Shown piece by piece: positions 24,067-35,051 of a stretch of DNA of 64,000 bases. Numbering within the stretch: position 1 is the stretch's first letter; every line of letters begins with the position of its first letter. The position numbers and the translations under genes are program-made. Source of the stretch: Medakamo hakoo (lineage: Eukaryota; Chlorophyta; Trebouxiophyceae; Coccomyxaceae); contig CP089464.1 of assembly GCA_026636295.1 (NCBI GenBank), positions 764,617 through 828,616 on the forward strand, read 5' to 3'. The notes under the pieces were generated by a model. It worked only from the letters and a program-made list of their open reading frames with translations. It was not told the origin of the DNA and searched no databases.

Positions 24067-24981
24067 TCACCGCCCCGCACTCGTCCCAAACCCGGAAAAG
24101 CCCATGGCCGCGGCCAAATCAGGATCAATGCCGTCGTCGTCTTCCGGGGCCGGCGGCCGCGCCGGCTTCTTGGACTCTGGCGGCGGCGGCGCGGCTGTGC
24201 CACCTCCCTCACCCTCCTCGTCCGCGCCGTCGTCGTCCTCCTCGTCACCCTCCGCCGGACCCGCCGTCAGCAGCAGCTGGCGGTCCAGCTCGTCGCCCCG
24301 GTCGCTGGCCGAACCGCCGCCGCCGCTGCTCCCACCACCACCAGCGCTGCGAGCTTTCTTCTTCGCGGCCGCAGCCGCTAGCCGGTCGCGCACGTCAGCC
24401 GCCGTCGACCGTTCGACGGTCATGGACATGCCCAACGCCCGGTTGTGCCACCGGCCGTTCAAGTGGGTCAGGTACGAGCCCGAATCCGCGAGCGTGCAGT
24501 CGCACACGGCACAATAGTAGCCGCCCTGGCGGGATTTGGGCGCGGTCGCTCCCACGACCATGCGCGACCCCGCCTTGGAGGTCAGGTCCAGGTCAAAGTC
24601 GCGGGCGCGCAGGTTGGCGCGTTCGACGATGAGGCCCTGCTGCAGTGGGTCGCGCTCTGTTGGGTGGGTGTGTGCGTGTGCGTGTGTGTGTTTGGGTGGG
24701 TGTTGGGACGTGCGAAAAAAAAAAAATGGAGGGACCGGGTTGTTGGTCGCCAGCGCCGCGCCGGAAAAAAAAAAAGACGCACCCGCCCGCCGCCGCTTCC
24801 GCGCCTCAGCCTTCGTCTCCCCTGCCGCCACCTCATCCCGGGCCGCTCTCTCCGCCGCCGCGTCTTCGTATTCCGCCTTATCCCACGTGCGGCGGTGGGA
24901 GACGTTGGCGACGCCGCGCGTGGCGGCGAGCGCGTCGCCGGCCCGGCCGGACGGGCCGGGTTTGGAGGGGCCGCCCGCCAT
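24067..24981 (-). CDS. ZMAT2: U4/U6.U5 tri-snRNP zinc-finger protein ZMAT2/Snu23
   Basis: Two exons: 24981-24783 and 24656-24067, about 262 aa. The core is nearly diagnostic: RRTWDKAEYEDAA, then a U1-type C2H2 zinc finger GGYYCAVCDCTLADSGSYLT followed by HLNGRWHNRALGMSMTVERS, then [13 protein letters not shown], ending GIDPDLAAAMGFSGFGTS. The MGFSGFG ending is kept from yeast Snu23 to human ZMAT2. The protein joins the spliceosome as part of the pre-B complex and helps 5' splice-site handling. Compared with animals there is an extra acidic/Gly-rich linker before the C-terminal motif. It is head-to-head with the DEK gene, 179 bp apart. Confidence 0.95.
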   Translation of the reverse strand: MAGGPSKPGPSGRAGDALAATRGVANVSHRRTWDKAEYEDAAAERAARDEVAAGETKAEARKRRRAGASFFFSGAALATNNPVPPFFFFRTSQHPPKHTHAHAHTHPTERDPLQQGLIVERANLRARDFDLDLTSKAGSRMVVGATAPKSRQGGYYCAVCDCTLADSGSYLTHLNGRWHNRALGMSMTVERSTAADVRDRLAAAAAKKKARSAGGGGSSGGGGSASDRGDELDRQLLLTAGPAEGDEEDDDGADEEGEGGGTAAPPPPESKKPARPPAPEDDDGIDPDLAAAMGFSGFGTSAGR

Positions 24982-25160
24982 GGCTGTGGGGTGGGTGGGT
25001 GGGCGCGTGCAGCAGGGCCCGCTGGGAACGCGCGCTGGCGCGCGCCTGTGGGGTGGACCGACGGCGCGGAAAGGAGGAGAGAGAAAAACACAATGCGGGG
25101 GAGGCCGCACACGGGCAAGCCACCCTCCCCACACTCCGCTTTCCACCTCTCTCCAGCGCC
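24982..25160. promoter_or_regulatory. Divergent promoter: ZMAT2 and DEK
   Basis: 179 bp between opposing ATGs. It contains a short A-rich stretch (25078-25090) and a symmetrical GCGCGC...GCGCGC patch near 25028-25045. Confidence 0.45.
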
Positions 25161-26981
25161 ATGGACCCGACCGCCGACCTGCTCCTGGACGACCCGGCGC
25201 CCGCGCCGGCTGCGCCGCCGGCCGAAGCCGGGCATCCTCCCCCTCCTCCTCCTCCTCCTCCTCCTCCCGCCTCTGAACCCGAACCGGAGCCCATGGCCGG
25301 AGAAGGAGACGACGCGCCGGCTGCGCCCGCGCCCGCGCCGGCCCCCGCGGCCGAGCCCGCCCCCCCTCCTCCCTCTGTGGCCAAAAAGAAGCCCGCCGCT
25401 CCAACGCCCAAGGCCCAGCCCGCTCCCGCTCCCACTGGCGGCCGGGGCGCGCGCGCCCGAAAGACTGTCGAATTCTTCTCGCCCGCCGAAGTCAAGCAGA
25501 CGGAGAAGCTGGTCGTGGAAAAGGTGCGTTGATGCGAAGAAAGCGGCAGTGCTTCGTCCGCGCTCTTTTTCCTTCCTCACACCCGGTCACACACCACACC
25601 CAAACAGGGCAAGGGCACCCGCCTGTCTGAGATTCCGAATGGTGCGTTGTGGCTGGGAAAGGGGTGAGGGAGGGCGCGCTCCCCAAATAAACCGAAAAAA
25701 AAAAACGCGCCGCGCGCGCGGATGGAGCCGTTTTCGGCTGCGCTGCGCTCGGACAAAGGCGGCCGCCGTGCGCAAGGCCAACCCTGCAAGCACCCGCGCG
25801 TCCGCCCGCATCCTCATGCCTGGGGATTGGTCTACACTATCCGGGCGTGAGTGGCGTCAAACCTGAGCGCCAGTGTTGCGTCCGGCGCTGCTGCTGTGTC
25901 GCTCGCGCGCCCAATTGCTCCCAGGCGCCTCAACCCTCCCCTCCCCTCCCCCTCCCCCCTCCATCCAGTCGCCTTCAACCTGTCCCAAATCTCCGGCCGG
26001 GCCGAACTGATGGAAGACCTGCACAACGTCCTGTACAAGCGCAAGGGTCAAGCCACCACGCGCAAGCGGGACATTCTGGCATTCTCCGGGTGGGTGTACG
26101 AAGGCTCGTCAGATGAAGTGGCGGCTGCGAAAGCCAAGGACGTGGAACGGTGCGGCCGCCTGACGTCCGAGTCGCTGGCCAAGCTCATGGACGTCCTGGA
26201 CGTGCCGCGCGGGTCCGGCGTCAAGGCGGAACGCGCGGCCAAACTGGCCGAGTTCCTGGCCGCGCCGAAAGTCATGAGCGCGGTCGACCTCGCCGCGCGC
26301 GCGGCCGCCAAAAAAGAGAAGGCGGCCCGGGCGGCGGCGCGGAAGAAGGCCAAGGTCGCCAAAGCGTCTGCCGCCCGGGAAAAGGCGGCCAAAGCCAAGT
26401 CCAAGGCCAAGGCCAGCACGGCCTCGGCGGCTAAAAAGCGCAAGGCCGAGTCGGAGGGCGAGGAGGAGGACGAGCCGTCGTCGTCGTCCGAAGAGGACGA
26501 GCCGTCCTCCTCTTCGTCTTCCGACGACGACGATGAAGCCACGCCGCCGCCCGCGGCCAAGAAAGCCAAGAAAAAGTCGGCGCCGGCGTCGGCCAAGCCG
26601 GCCAAAGCCCCGGCGTCGGAAGAGAAAAACGGTGAGGCGGCGGCGGCCGCGGCCAAAGAGCAGGCGCCGCCTGCGCCCGCGCCGGCGGCCGAGGAAGCCG
26701 CCGCGCCCGCCGCTCCGTCTGTTGCCTTGCCCCCGCTGGCCGACCTGAAAGCCACGACCCTGGCCATCCTGGCCGAGTCGGACGTGGCGTCCCTCAACAT
26801 GAAGCAGCTGCTGGCGGCCGTGGCGGCCAAGGCCGGGTTGGCGTCCGCCGCGGACCTGAAGCCCGTCAAGGCGGAGCTGAAGGCCGTGGCCGTCGACTAC
26901 TGCGGCAAGGCGGTGGCGGCGGCGGCGGCGGCGGGCGGTGGTGAGGCGGCTCCTGCTGCCGAGCCGGCCGCGGCCGAGTGA
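25161..26981 (+). CDS. DEK: DEK-domain chromatin protein
   Basis: Three exons: 25161-25523, 25608-25641 and 25969-26981, about 469 aa. After a Pro/Ala/acidic leader come RARKTVEFFSPAEVKQTEKL and GKGTRLSEIPN, then VAFNLSQISGRAELMEDLHN with LYKRKGQATTRKRDILAFSG, which match the DEK pseudo-SAP/SAP DNA-binding region. LMDVLDVPRGSG plus KAERAAKLAEFL is the SAP motif. A long Lys/Ala-rich and Ser/Asp/Glu-rich stretch follows (residues ~250-370), and the C terminus (LKATTLAILAESDVASLNMK) is the DEK_C domain. DEK proteins are abundant chromatin-architecture factors that also affect splicing; they act in the nucleus. Both donors are GTGCGTTG. The second exon is only 34 nt but encodes the invariant GKGT-L-EIP motif. 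Confidence 0.92.
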
Positions 26982-27427
26982 GGGTGTGGTGGTCGTGGTG
27001 GGGGGGTGCGGTGAGGGGTGTGCGCTTGCGCCTGTGGGCGCGTGCACGCCCTTCTGACAGCTGTGTGTGACTGTGTGGGGGGAAGGGGCAAACCATATAG
27101 CGCGCGTCTTCGCGCTGCCTGGGGTGGAGCGAGTGAAAACGAAAAAGCAGTGGTGGTCGGCCGGTCCCGACCCCTCCCCCCATCATTCGCACGTCTCGCC
27201 TTGCGCCCTCTGCGAAAAAAAGGAAGCGCGGCCGGGCCACCACAATTCCCGCTCACTCGCACTTAATACACCGCGCTGGTCGCGCCACGCACCGCACCTC
27301 CCATTCGGCCAGGCGCACGGCCCTCAATTGATCCAGAGCCCCTCCGGCTTTGGACGCAAACCTTGCCCCCGCTGCTCTCGCATTAGCTTTCGCCGCAGCA
27401 AAAACACACACACGCACACACGCCCAA
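26982..27427. promoter_or_regulatory. Intergenic: upstream of trehalose phosphatase gene
   Basis: 446 bases between two + genes. Near its end, at 27388-27405, it carries TTTCGCCGCAGCAAAAA; closely similar TTTCGCCGC + A-rich strings occur at 38707-38721 (before the SNIP1 ATG) and 41750-41770 (GSK3 intron 4). Whether this is a promoter element is unproven. Confidence 0.35.
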
Positions 27428-29627
27428 ATGCCGACCTCCTCCCCAGGCGGCGGCGCCATCGGCCGCCTGGCCCGCATCTTCAGGGAGCGGGCCAGCTTTG
27501 AGATGCGGGACGAGGACGTGGAAGCGTTGGGCGAGGCGGTCGACCGCGTGAGCCTGGGGGGCGGCGGCGGCGGCGGCAGTGGTCCGGCTCCGCCTACCTC
27601 GCCGCCGCCGCCCGCGGCGGCGCCACTGCCGCCCTGCCCTGGAGACGCGGCCCGGCTGGAAGCTGAAGCTGCCGAGACAGCGGCGTGGGAGGTGCGTGGG
27701 TATTTTGGGAGAGGGGGCGTGATTTTGGCGGGCAGGGGGGCGCGGCGACGGGGCCCGCCCCCGACCACGGCCATCCATCCATCCATCCATCCATCCACCC
27801 CGACTCCTGACTCCCGCCCTTCCACGCTCCCTCATCAACGCACAGGCCGCCCACCCCAACGCCCTGGAAAACTTTGACGCCTTTGCCTCCTCCGTCCTGT
27901 CTGGCGGCAAGCGCCCGGCCATCTTCTTGGACTACGACGGCACGCTGACGCCGATCGTGCGCGACCCGGACGCGGCGACGCTCGCGCCCGCGATGCGGGG
28001 CGTCGTCGCCGCGCTGGCGCGCGTGTTTCCGACGGCCATTGTGTCGGGTCGGGGGCGGGAAAAGGTGAGTCAGACAGGCGGTCTCGATGCGGTCATCGCC
28101 TCTCCGCCGCCCGCGCCCGCCGCCGCGGGCCAGTGGCACCACGCCAGCCCGCCGACCATAAAAAAACAAGCCACGCTCACCACCACCACGGACCGCACCC
28201 ACCACCACAACGGGCCACCCCTCTCCCCATCCCACCCAAAGGTCGAATCCTTTGTCCGCTTACCCGAGCTGTACTACGCGGGCTCGCACGGCATGGACAT
28301 CGTGGGGCCGGCTGAAAGAGCAGGCGGCGAAGCGGCAGCGGCGGCAGCGGCAGCGTCCGCGTCCGCGGCGACAGCTGCGTCGGGCGCGACAACGCCCACG
28401 TCCGTCCCGCCTCCAGCCCGCACCGCCATCGCCTTCCGCCCCGCCGCCGACTTCGCCCCGCTCATGGATGCTGCCCACGCAGCTCTGGCAGCCGCCGTCG
28501 CCCCCATCCCCGGCGCCGCCGTCGAGCACAACACGTTCGCGGTCTCGGTCCATTACCGGAACGTGGACCCGGCCGCGTGGGACGACGTCGCCGCGTCCGT
28601 CGCCGCCCTCCTGGCCGCGCCCGCCTTCTCGGGCAAGCTGCGCGCTGGGCGCGGGCGCAAAGTCCTGGAGGTGCGGCCGACCATCGACTGGGACAAGGGG
28701 AAGGCGTTGGCCCACCTGCTGAGCGCGTTGGGGCTGGGGCCGGAGCGCGGCGCAGGCGGCGGCGGCGGCGCGCCCGCCCGCCCTGCCGCCACCCCTCCGT
28801 CCCCACCCCCTCCGTCGTCCCCGCCACCCCTGGCCGTCGCCCCTGACGTCGTGCCCATCTACCTGGGCGACGACCGCACAGACGAAGACGCGTTTTCGGC
28901 ACTGGCCGACGCGGGCGTGGGCGCCGGCGTGCTGGTGGCGGCCCGGCCGCGCCCCACGGGCGCGGCCTGGCGGCTGAGCGACCCGGGCGAGGTGCTCGCG
29001 TTCCTGGCCCGCCTGGCTGCCTGGGGCGCGGGCCCGGACTCGGGGTGGCACGCGTCGCCGGCCTGCACAGGGTGGAGGCTGCAGCTGGAGGGTCTCACCC
29101 TGCCCCCGCTGCTGGACGCGGCGGCGGCGCGGGCGGCGGTGGCGGGCGGGCGGGGCGCGGGCGCGGCGGCCGCGGCGGCCGTGGTCGCGTCCGCGTCTGC
29201 GTCCGCGTCCGCCGGCCCGACCTCCACCACGCCCACGAGCCCTGCGCCGCCGGCCGCGGCGCGTTCCTGGCCGCTGGCGCCCGATTCGCCGGCCACGCTG
29301 GGCAGGCCGCCCCGGCCGCCGTCGTCGGCGGATGGGCTGGGCGGCGGCGGCTTGCTGGGGCCGGGCCGGCGCACGAGCTCCGGGTCGGGCGCCGCCGGCG
29401 GCGGTGCGTCCCCCACGCCGCCGCGCGCCCCTCCGCCCGCGCCGCCCTCCCCGTCCACGACCGCGTCCCAGATGCCGGACACGTCAAGCATCGCCCGGGC
29501 CGGCTCCAGCTCTGACGCGACCAGCCCGGGCGCGGCAGCGGCGGCGCGAGCCGCGCTCGCCGCGCTGAAAGGCGGGGACGGAGGTGGGCGCGGCGGTGGA
29601 CCAGGGGGGCGGCCGCCGTCTTCGTGA
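27428..29627 (+). CDS. TPP: Trehalose-6-phosphate phosphatase (HAD superfamily)
   Basis: Three exons: 27428-27691, 27846-28064 and 28242-29627, about 622 aa. It removes phosphate from trehalose-6-phosphate to give trehalose. All HAD motifs are visible: FLDYDGTLTPIV (I, nucleophile Asp), TAIVSGRGREK (II), DWDKGKALAHLL (III, Lys) and YLGDDRTDEDAF (IV). The substrate-side motif YYAGSHGMDIVGP, with VEHNTFAVSVHYRNV, matches plant TPPs. It is a stand-alone phosphatase without a synthase domain. An Ala/Thr insert splits the cap region (28315-28430) and a Gly/Pro insert precedes motif IV. The C-terminal ~200 residues are low complexity beyond the normal family length. Intron 1 has a (CCAT)n microsatellite. 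Confidence 0.93.
27769..27797 (+). repeat. (CCAT)n microsatellite in TPP intron 1
   Basis: About seven CCAT units lie in the 3' half of the 154-nt intron, upstream of its acceptor. Confidence 0.9.
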
Positions 29628-29970
29628 AAGGGAAAGCACGCGCTTTCTTTTCTTTTCCATTTTGAGCGAGGTGTGTGTGTGTCTGTGTACGACGAGTGAT
29701 TGAAAAGCGCGGGCACTGTGTCCCCCCTGCCCCGTCGCTGCTGTAAAAACAACGACCCCTTGAGAGCAAAAACGACGATGGCGGCGGCAGGATGGGGAGG
29801 GGCACGCTGCGCGCGGGTGCGGCCCTCTCATCACTCTCTCTTTCCATCCCGCCCGGCAGCGCACCACACAGGTCTTTGGCCCCCATTCCCCGTAGCGCTC
29901 TCTAGTAGACACCAGGCACCCTCCCTGCTTGCTTCCTCGGCCCCAGCTCTCCCCCTTCCTGTCACGAAAA
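29628..29970. promoter_or_regulatory. Intergenic: upstream of TerC gene
   Basis: 343 bases between two + genes. It has a GT-rich patch (29670-29690). TGTAA at 29741-29745, about 115 bases past the TPP stop, is a possible polyadenylation signal of the type used by green algae, but this signal is not seen consistently after other genes here. Confidence 0.35.
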
Positions 29971-31262
29971 ATGCGGCCGGCGTGTGCTGCGGCAACACAC
30001 GCGGCAGCGCCGTCGTCGCGGGCAATTCGCGGCCCCGCTGCGGGCCCACTCCCGCGCACACCAGCCCTCCTGCCGGCGCGTGGGCGGCCTGTGGGACGTG
30101 GGGCTGCCCAGCAGGTGAGGAGGATGGAGGGAGTGGGACGGCATGGGCCGCGGCCGGGGCAAAGGGAAAAAAAAACAGCCCCAACGCCCCTCCCCCCCGC
30201 GCGTGTCTCCACCCTCACGCCCCGCCCCCTGCAAACCTCCCCACTCACCTCTCTCCCCAGGCCCGGGCCGCCGACCCGGCCGGCTCCCCTCCACCCTCCG
30301 TCACGCGCGTCGACGTCGGCGTCGACCCGTCCCCCTCCTCCTCCCCCTCCGACGACCGCCAAGCCCCGGCCGAAGCGGCCGCCCGGTTCCTGGAGCGGGA
30401 AGTCGAGGACGCGGCGGCGCGGGGGGAGACGGTCGCGGCCGCCGTCGGCGGCGCGGCGGCGCTCGGCGCCGCCCTCTGGGCGCTCAAGGGCGGCGACGCC
30501 GCCTCCCAGTACGCGGCGGGCTACCTGCTGGAACAGGCCCTGTCCGTCGACAACCTGTTCGTGTTCGTCCTCGTCTTCCGCTACTTCAAGGTGGCGCCGC
30601 CCGCGCAGGACAGGGTGCTCGCGTACGGCATCGCCTCCGCGGCCGTCCTCCGCCTGCTCATGGTGGGCGCGGGCGCCGAGCTCATCGAGCACTTCAAGCC
30701 CGTCCTGCTGGTCTTTGCCGGCATTCTCGTGTGGTCGTCTTACAAGCTGGCGTTCGCGGGCGACGGCGACGGCGACGGCGGCGAAGAAGACCTGTCCGAC
30801 AACAAGGTCGTCCAGCTGTGTTCCCGGCTGATCGCCGTGTCGCCGTCCTTTGACGGCGAACGCTTCTTCACGTCCGACCCTGACCGGCCCGGCAAACACG
30901 TCGCCACACCCCTGCTCCTCGTCCTGGCCGTCATCGAGCTGTCAGACGTCATTTTCGCGGTGGACTCGGTGCCAGCCGTGTTTGGCGTGACCACCGACCC
31001 GGTCATCGTCTGGGCCGCGTCCATGGCCGCCATCGCCTCGCTCCGCGCCATGTACGGCTTTGTCGCCACGATTTTAGGGGAGCTGAAATACCTGGACAAA
31101 GCCGTGGCGGCGGTGCTGGGGTGGGTCGGGCTGAAAATGATTGGCGAGTTTTTCAGCGGGCGCGAGTTCCCGACGGGCGCGAGCCTGGCGCTGATTGCGG
31201 CGACGCTGGGCGTGGGGATCGGGGCGAGCTTGTTGGATAAGGAAGGGGAGAAGGAGGGCTGA
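29971..31262 (+). CDS. TERC: TerC-family integral membrane protein, plastid-type
   Basis: Two exons: 29971-30114 and 30261-31262, about 381 aa. The first exon (MRPACAAATHAAAPSSRAIRG) is Arg/Ala/Ser-rich and acid-free, a good plastid transit peptide. The second holds multiple membrane segments and the TerC signatures: LLEQALSVDNLFVFVLVFRY and FAVDSVPAVFGVT, whose acidic residues are likely metal-coordinating. The order matches the chloroplast thylakoid TERC of plants, which helps insert thylakoid membrane proteins; bacterial relatives handle tellurite or manganese. A short acidic cytosolic/stromal loop (DGDGDGGEEDLSD) replaces a usual linker. An amphipathic stretch (EAAARFLEREVEDAAARGE) precedes the first helix. 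Its presence is one of the better pointers to a plastid-bearing organism. Confidence 0.92.
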
Positions 31263-31562
31263 TGGAGACGTGACAGCGACAGAAGAACAACAATGTAACG
31301 ATTTTGAGGCGCCGCAAGAGAAAAAAACCGAGGTGGAGGCTGGTTGCCAGCCAGAGACCGACAACTCCCGAGGACGGCGGCGGGCGAGAGAGGAGAGGCG
31401 TCCGCCTCCCGCACGCCCGCTGTCCCTCATCCTCCACACCACGCGCACAACCGAGTAGAACACAGCCAGCTGCCCCTGGCCGCGCAAGTGCACAGGCGCG
31501 GCAGCGGCCGGCACCGCGCGCCGCCTTGAAGTGGAAGAAAAAAAAGAAGGCATCAGCGTGCG
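31263..31562. promoter_or_regulatory. Intergenic: upstream of WDR33/FY gene
   Basis: 300 bases between + genes. TGTAA at 31290-31294 follows the TerC stop by about 28 bases. A purine-rich A-run stretch (31527-31550) immediately precedes the WDR33 ATG. Confidence 0.35.
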
Positions 31563-33562
31563 ATGTTCACGGCCTCCCACCTGTCGCGCACGCTGGCCCT
31601 GCGGCCGGACGGCCCCACGCACGACGCCAACATCGAGGGCGATAAGCAGGTGGAGAAGGCGGTGCCCAGGTGAGTCGGACGAGCATCGTTCTTTTGTCGC
31701 GTGCATGCGCTCTCTCGTCCGCCACCCCCCCTCACGCTCATCCCTCCACCTCCACCACCCCTTCCACAGGCGAACCGTCGACTACTTCGGCCCCTTCATG
31801 GCCGCCCACCGCGGCCGCACGGCCTGGCCGGACCCGCTGGACCCGCCCACGCTGGACGCAACGGCGACGGGGGCGCTGGAGGTAAGGCGTTGACGGGGTG
31901 GCGGGTGTTTTTTTTGCCCGGTCTCCCCACCGCTCCGCTCGCCTCACGCGCGGACGGAGTGCGGCTGGTTGGTTTTGGGTCTCCCCCGCCGCGGACACGA
32001 GACCAGCCGCTGCAGCTCTCCCCTTCCGCCATTCTGAAAAAAAACCAATGCCCGTCCCGGTAAAATCAACATCCCCCCCCCTCCACCGACCCTCACCTCA
32101 CCAGATCCTCCCGCCCTCTTCTTACGCCGCCACCCCGTCCGCCGCCGCCGCCACCAAGTTTGTCCACATGTCCATCAACAAGGCGCGCGGCGCCGTCCAC
32201 GCCGTCGCCTGGACGCCCGAGGGCCGGCGGGCGCTGACGGCGACGCAGGGCGGCGAGCTGGCGCTGTGGCATGGGTCGACCTTCAGCTTCGAAACCATTC
32301 TCCAGGCGCACGAAGCGCCCGCGCGGGCGCTGGCCTTTTCCCACAACGGCAACTGGCTGCTGTCCACGGACGATGGCGGCGGCGTCAAGTACTGGCGGCC
32401 CAACCTGGAGCTCGTCAAAGCCCTGCCGACCGCGCACCGCGAACCCGTGCGGGGCGTGTCCTTTGCGCCGTCCGACCTGAAATTCGTCACGGCCTGCGAC
32501 GATTCCACGCTCAAAGTCTGGGATTTCGCGCGCTGTGCGTCCGACCGGGTCCTGGCCGGGCACGGCGGCGACGCCAAGGACGCGGACTGGCACCCGACCC
32601 ACGGCCTGATCGCGTCGGGGTCCAAGGACTCGCTCGTCAAGCTGTGGGACGCGCGCGCGGGCGGCGGCGCGCTGGCCGACCTGCACGGCCACACCGCCGC
32701 CCTGACGTCCGTGGCCTGGAACCCGCACAACGGCCACTGGCTGGCCAGCGCGGCGCGCGACTCCACCGTGCGGGTCGTGGACATCCGGACGCTGCGGGCC
32801 GTCGCCGTGCTGACCGGCCACGGCCGGGACGTCACGGCGCTCGCCTGGCACCCCTACGCCGAGACCGCGCTCGCGTCCGGCGGGTACGACGGCTCCATCC
32901 TGCACTGGCTGGTGGACAGGCCGGCCCGGCCCGTGGCGGCGGTGCGGGGCGCGCACGAGGCGGCGGTCTGGTGCCTGGCGTGGCACCCGGCCGGCCACGT
33001 CCTCGGCTCGGCGGGCGGCGACGCGTGCGCCAAGTTTTGGGCGCGGCCGCGGCCGGGCGATCCGTGGCGGGATACAGCGCAGCGGGACCAGGAAGCGGCG
33101 GCGGGCGGGCGCGGGATTGGCGGGGAGGTCGGCGTGGCGGGCGCCGGGCCCGGGCGCGGCGCCGGGCGGCCCGGGACGGCGGGCGCGGCCGCCGCGGCTG
33201 CCGCTGCCGCCGCTGCTGCTGCCGCGTCCGCCGCCGCGTCCGCGGCCGGCGGCCTGCCCAGCTCCGTGTTTGGGGCGGGCGCGCTGCCGCCCGGCCTGGC
33301 GCCGGCGGCGGCGGCTGGAGCGGCCGCTGCGCGCAAGCGCGGGCGGGACGCCGGCGGCGGCCCGCTCCCGCCCGGCCTGGCCGGCGGGCCGCTGCCGCCC
33401 GGGCTCGGGGGGAGCGGCGGCCTGCCGCCGCCTCCTCCTCCGCCTGGCGTGCCGACAACGCTCCTGCCGCCGGGGGTGGGCGGCCAAGGCCCGCCGGGCC
33501 CGTACGGCCGTGGCGGGCGTGGGCGCGGCCGCGGGCGCGGGCGGTGGCAGCAGCAACAGTGA
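31563..33562 (+). CDS. WDR33: Polyadenylation factor WDR33 / FY / Pfs2 (WD40)
   Basis: Three exons: 31563-31669, 31770-31881 and 32105-33562, about 558 aa. The N-terminal RRTVDYFGPFMAAHRGRTAW and AAAATKFVHMSINKARGAVH are characteristic of the CPSF subunit that reads AAUAAA-type signals. Seven WD repeats follow (e.g. VNAW-type blades TATQGGELALWHG, STDDGGGVKYWRPN, TACDDSTLKVWDFAR, SGSKDSLVKLWDAR, SAARDSTVRVVDIR, SGGYDGSILHWLV, GSAGGDACAKFWAR). The C terminus is Ala/Gly/Pro-rich with three LPPGL motifs (~residues 460-510), comparable in position to the Pro-rich motifs of plant FY, and ends in an RGRGRGRW box. Function: nuclear mRNA 3'-end formation. Confidence 0.95.
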
Positions 33563-33644
33563 ACAATGAAAAAAAAAAACACGTGTGTCTGTAGGAGAGC
33601 GGCTTTGCTGCACGCACCACTCCCGCCCCGTCCCACCCCACATA

Positions 33645-34338
33645 TCACTCCGGCACGTGCACGTTGCGCAGCAGGCGGAAGGCCGGGCCGTACTGCAGGC
33701 CGGACGCGGCCAGCTGCTGGTAGAGCTGGACGGTGTCGCTGGGGGTGGGTGGCGTGTGGCGTGGAGGGGGGGGGGGGGGAGAGGTGGGGGTGAGGTGCGC
33801 AGTGAGGCAGGGTGCGCCGCGCCCCCTCGCGCCCCTCTCTCCACCGCCCCATCCTGACCGTGGCACGGGCGCGGACGCGCGCTGGGCGTCGATGGTCCGC
33901 TCCGACATGGTGCGGGCCGCGTGCTCGGCCCGGCGCTTTTCGTCCTAGGCGTGTGTGTAAGGATGGTGGGCGTGGGTGGGTGGAGGGTGGGTGTGGGTGG
34001 GAGGGGGTGAGAGGGCGTGTGGTGGGTGGGGGGGAGGGGGCGGGGTCACCCCCCACCCCCTCTCGCGCCCGTAACTGCACCCCCATCCCTCCCCCCCGTC
34101 AGTCCCTCCCCCCCTGCCCACTCCTCACCGCGTACACCGCTTTCAGCAGCTCTTGCAGCGGGCCGTCCGCGCCCGAACGGAGCACGGCAAGGGCGGCAGG
34201 GTCGGACTCTGCCAAGTCGGACACGGCGCCCGCGTCGGAGAGGAGGGCGGCCCTGAACGCGGACGGGTCGACGGCAGAGCCGTCCGGGTGCAGCGCCAGC
34301 GGATCGGTGGTGGTGGTGGTGGAGGGCGTGCCAGTCAT
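33645..34338 (-). CDS. Small protein with polyketide-dehydratase-like YGPAF tail
   Basis: Three exons: 34338-34129, 33944-33859 and 33738-33645, about 129 aa. Phases (0, 2) join DEKRRAEHAARTMSER and APVPRDTVQLYQQLAAS in frame; acceptors are TAG and CAG, donors GTGAGG and GTCAGG. The N-terminal half is helical and acidic (DAGAVSDLAESDPAALAVLR; PLQELLKAVYA). The tail LYQQLAASGLQYGPAFRLLRN strikingly resembles the GLxYGPxF motif of polyketide synthase dehydratase (hot-dog) domains, but the fold would be far from complete. I do not recognise the family. Options: an unknown conserved small protein, or a remnant or exon derived from a PKS-like gene. It is upstream of, and on the same strand as, no obvious partner. 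Confidence 0.55.
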
Positions 34339-34565
34339 CGTGTGTGTGTGTGCGTGTGTGAGCGTGGGGAGTGGGGAGGAGAGCGTGGGGCGGAGGCGGG
34401 TCGATAAAAAACGGAGGACTGGAAGCCCCCCCCAAAAGGGACAGGGCAGCGAGCGTTGCAGCAGAGAGCACCCCGCCCCACCCCTCGTCTCTCTCTCTCT
34501 CTCTCTCTTTGGCTCGATCCCGCACACGCGCACACGCACGCCTTCCCTTTTCACACTCACACGCA
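34339..34565. other. Intergenic with CT microsatellite
   Basis: 227 bases between two minus-strand genes. It has a (TC)n run at about 34489-34509 and a (GT)n run at 34341-34359 just upstream of the small-protein ATG. Confidence 0.5.
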
Positions 34566-35007
34566 CTAAACCTGTTCTTGTTGCTCTTGTTGATGAGGCT
34601 CGCCAGGCGGCGGCGGCGGCGTCGCCCCGCCACCACCGTCATCCTTTGGCCCGTCGCCGGCCCGCACGCGCTTGGCGGCCGGGCCCGCGGCCGCCGGGCT
34701 GGACGCGGGCGTGCCCGCCGATCCACCACCCAGCGCAAAGGCCAGGGCTGGTGCACCCGTCGCCCGTGGCGCCAGGGGGCGGACGAGCCCGCCGCCGTCG
34801 TCGTCTTCGCCTCCGCCTTCGCCGTCCAGGCCTGCCGACCGCGGCCTGCGCGGGCGCTGCAGCGGCGGCGGCGGGCCGGAGACGGCCGCCACCACCGCGT
34901 CCAGCGGGTCCGATGGCACGCGGACACCGCCAGGCCCCGGTGACGCGCCGCCGTCTTCTTCCAATGACCCGCCACCACCGTCCGACTCGTCCTCTTCGTC
35001 CTCCTCA

Positions 35008-35051
<44 letters not shown>

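Noticed and set aside
29741-31294. TGTAA as a general polyadenylation signal (green-algal type)
   Set aside because: Seen after TerC, and possibly after TPP and the RING-CH gene, but not after most other genes, so not a usable rule.
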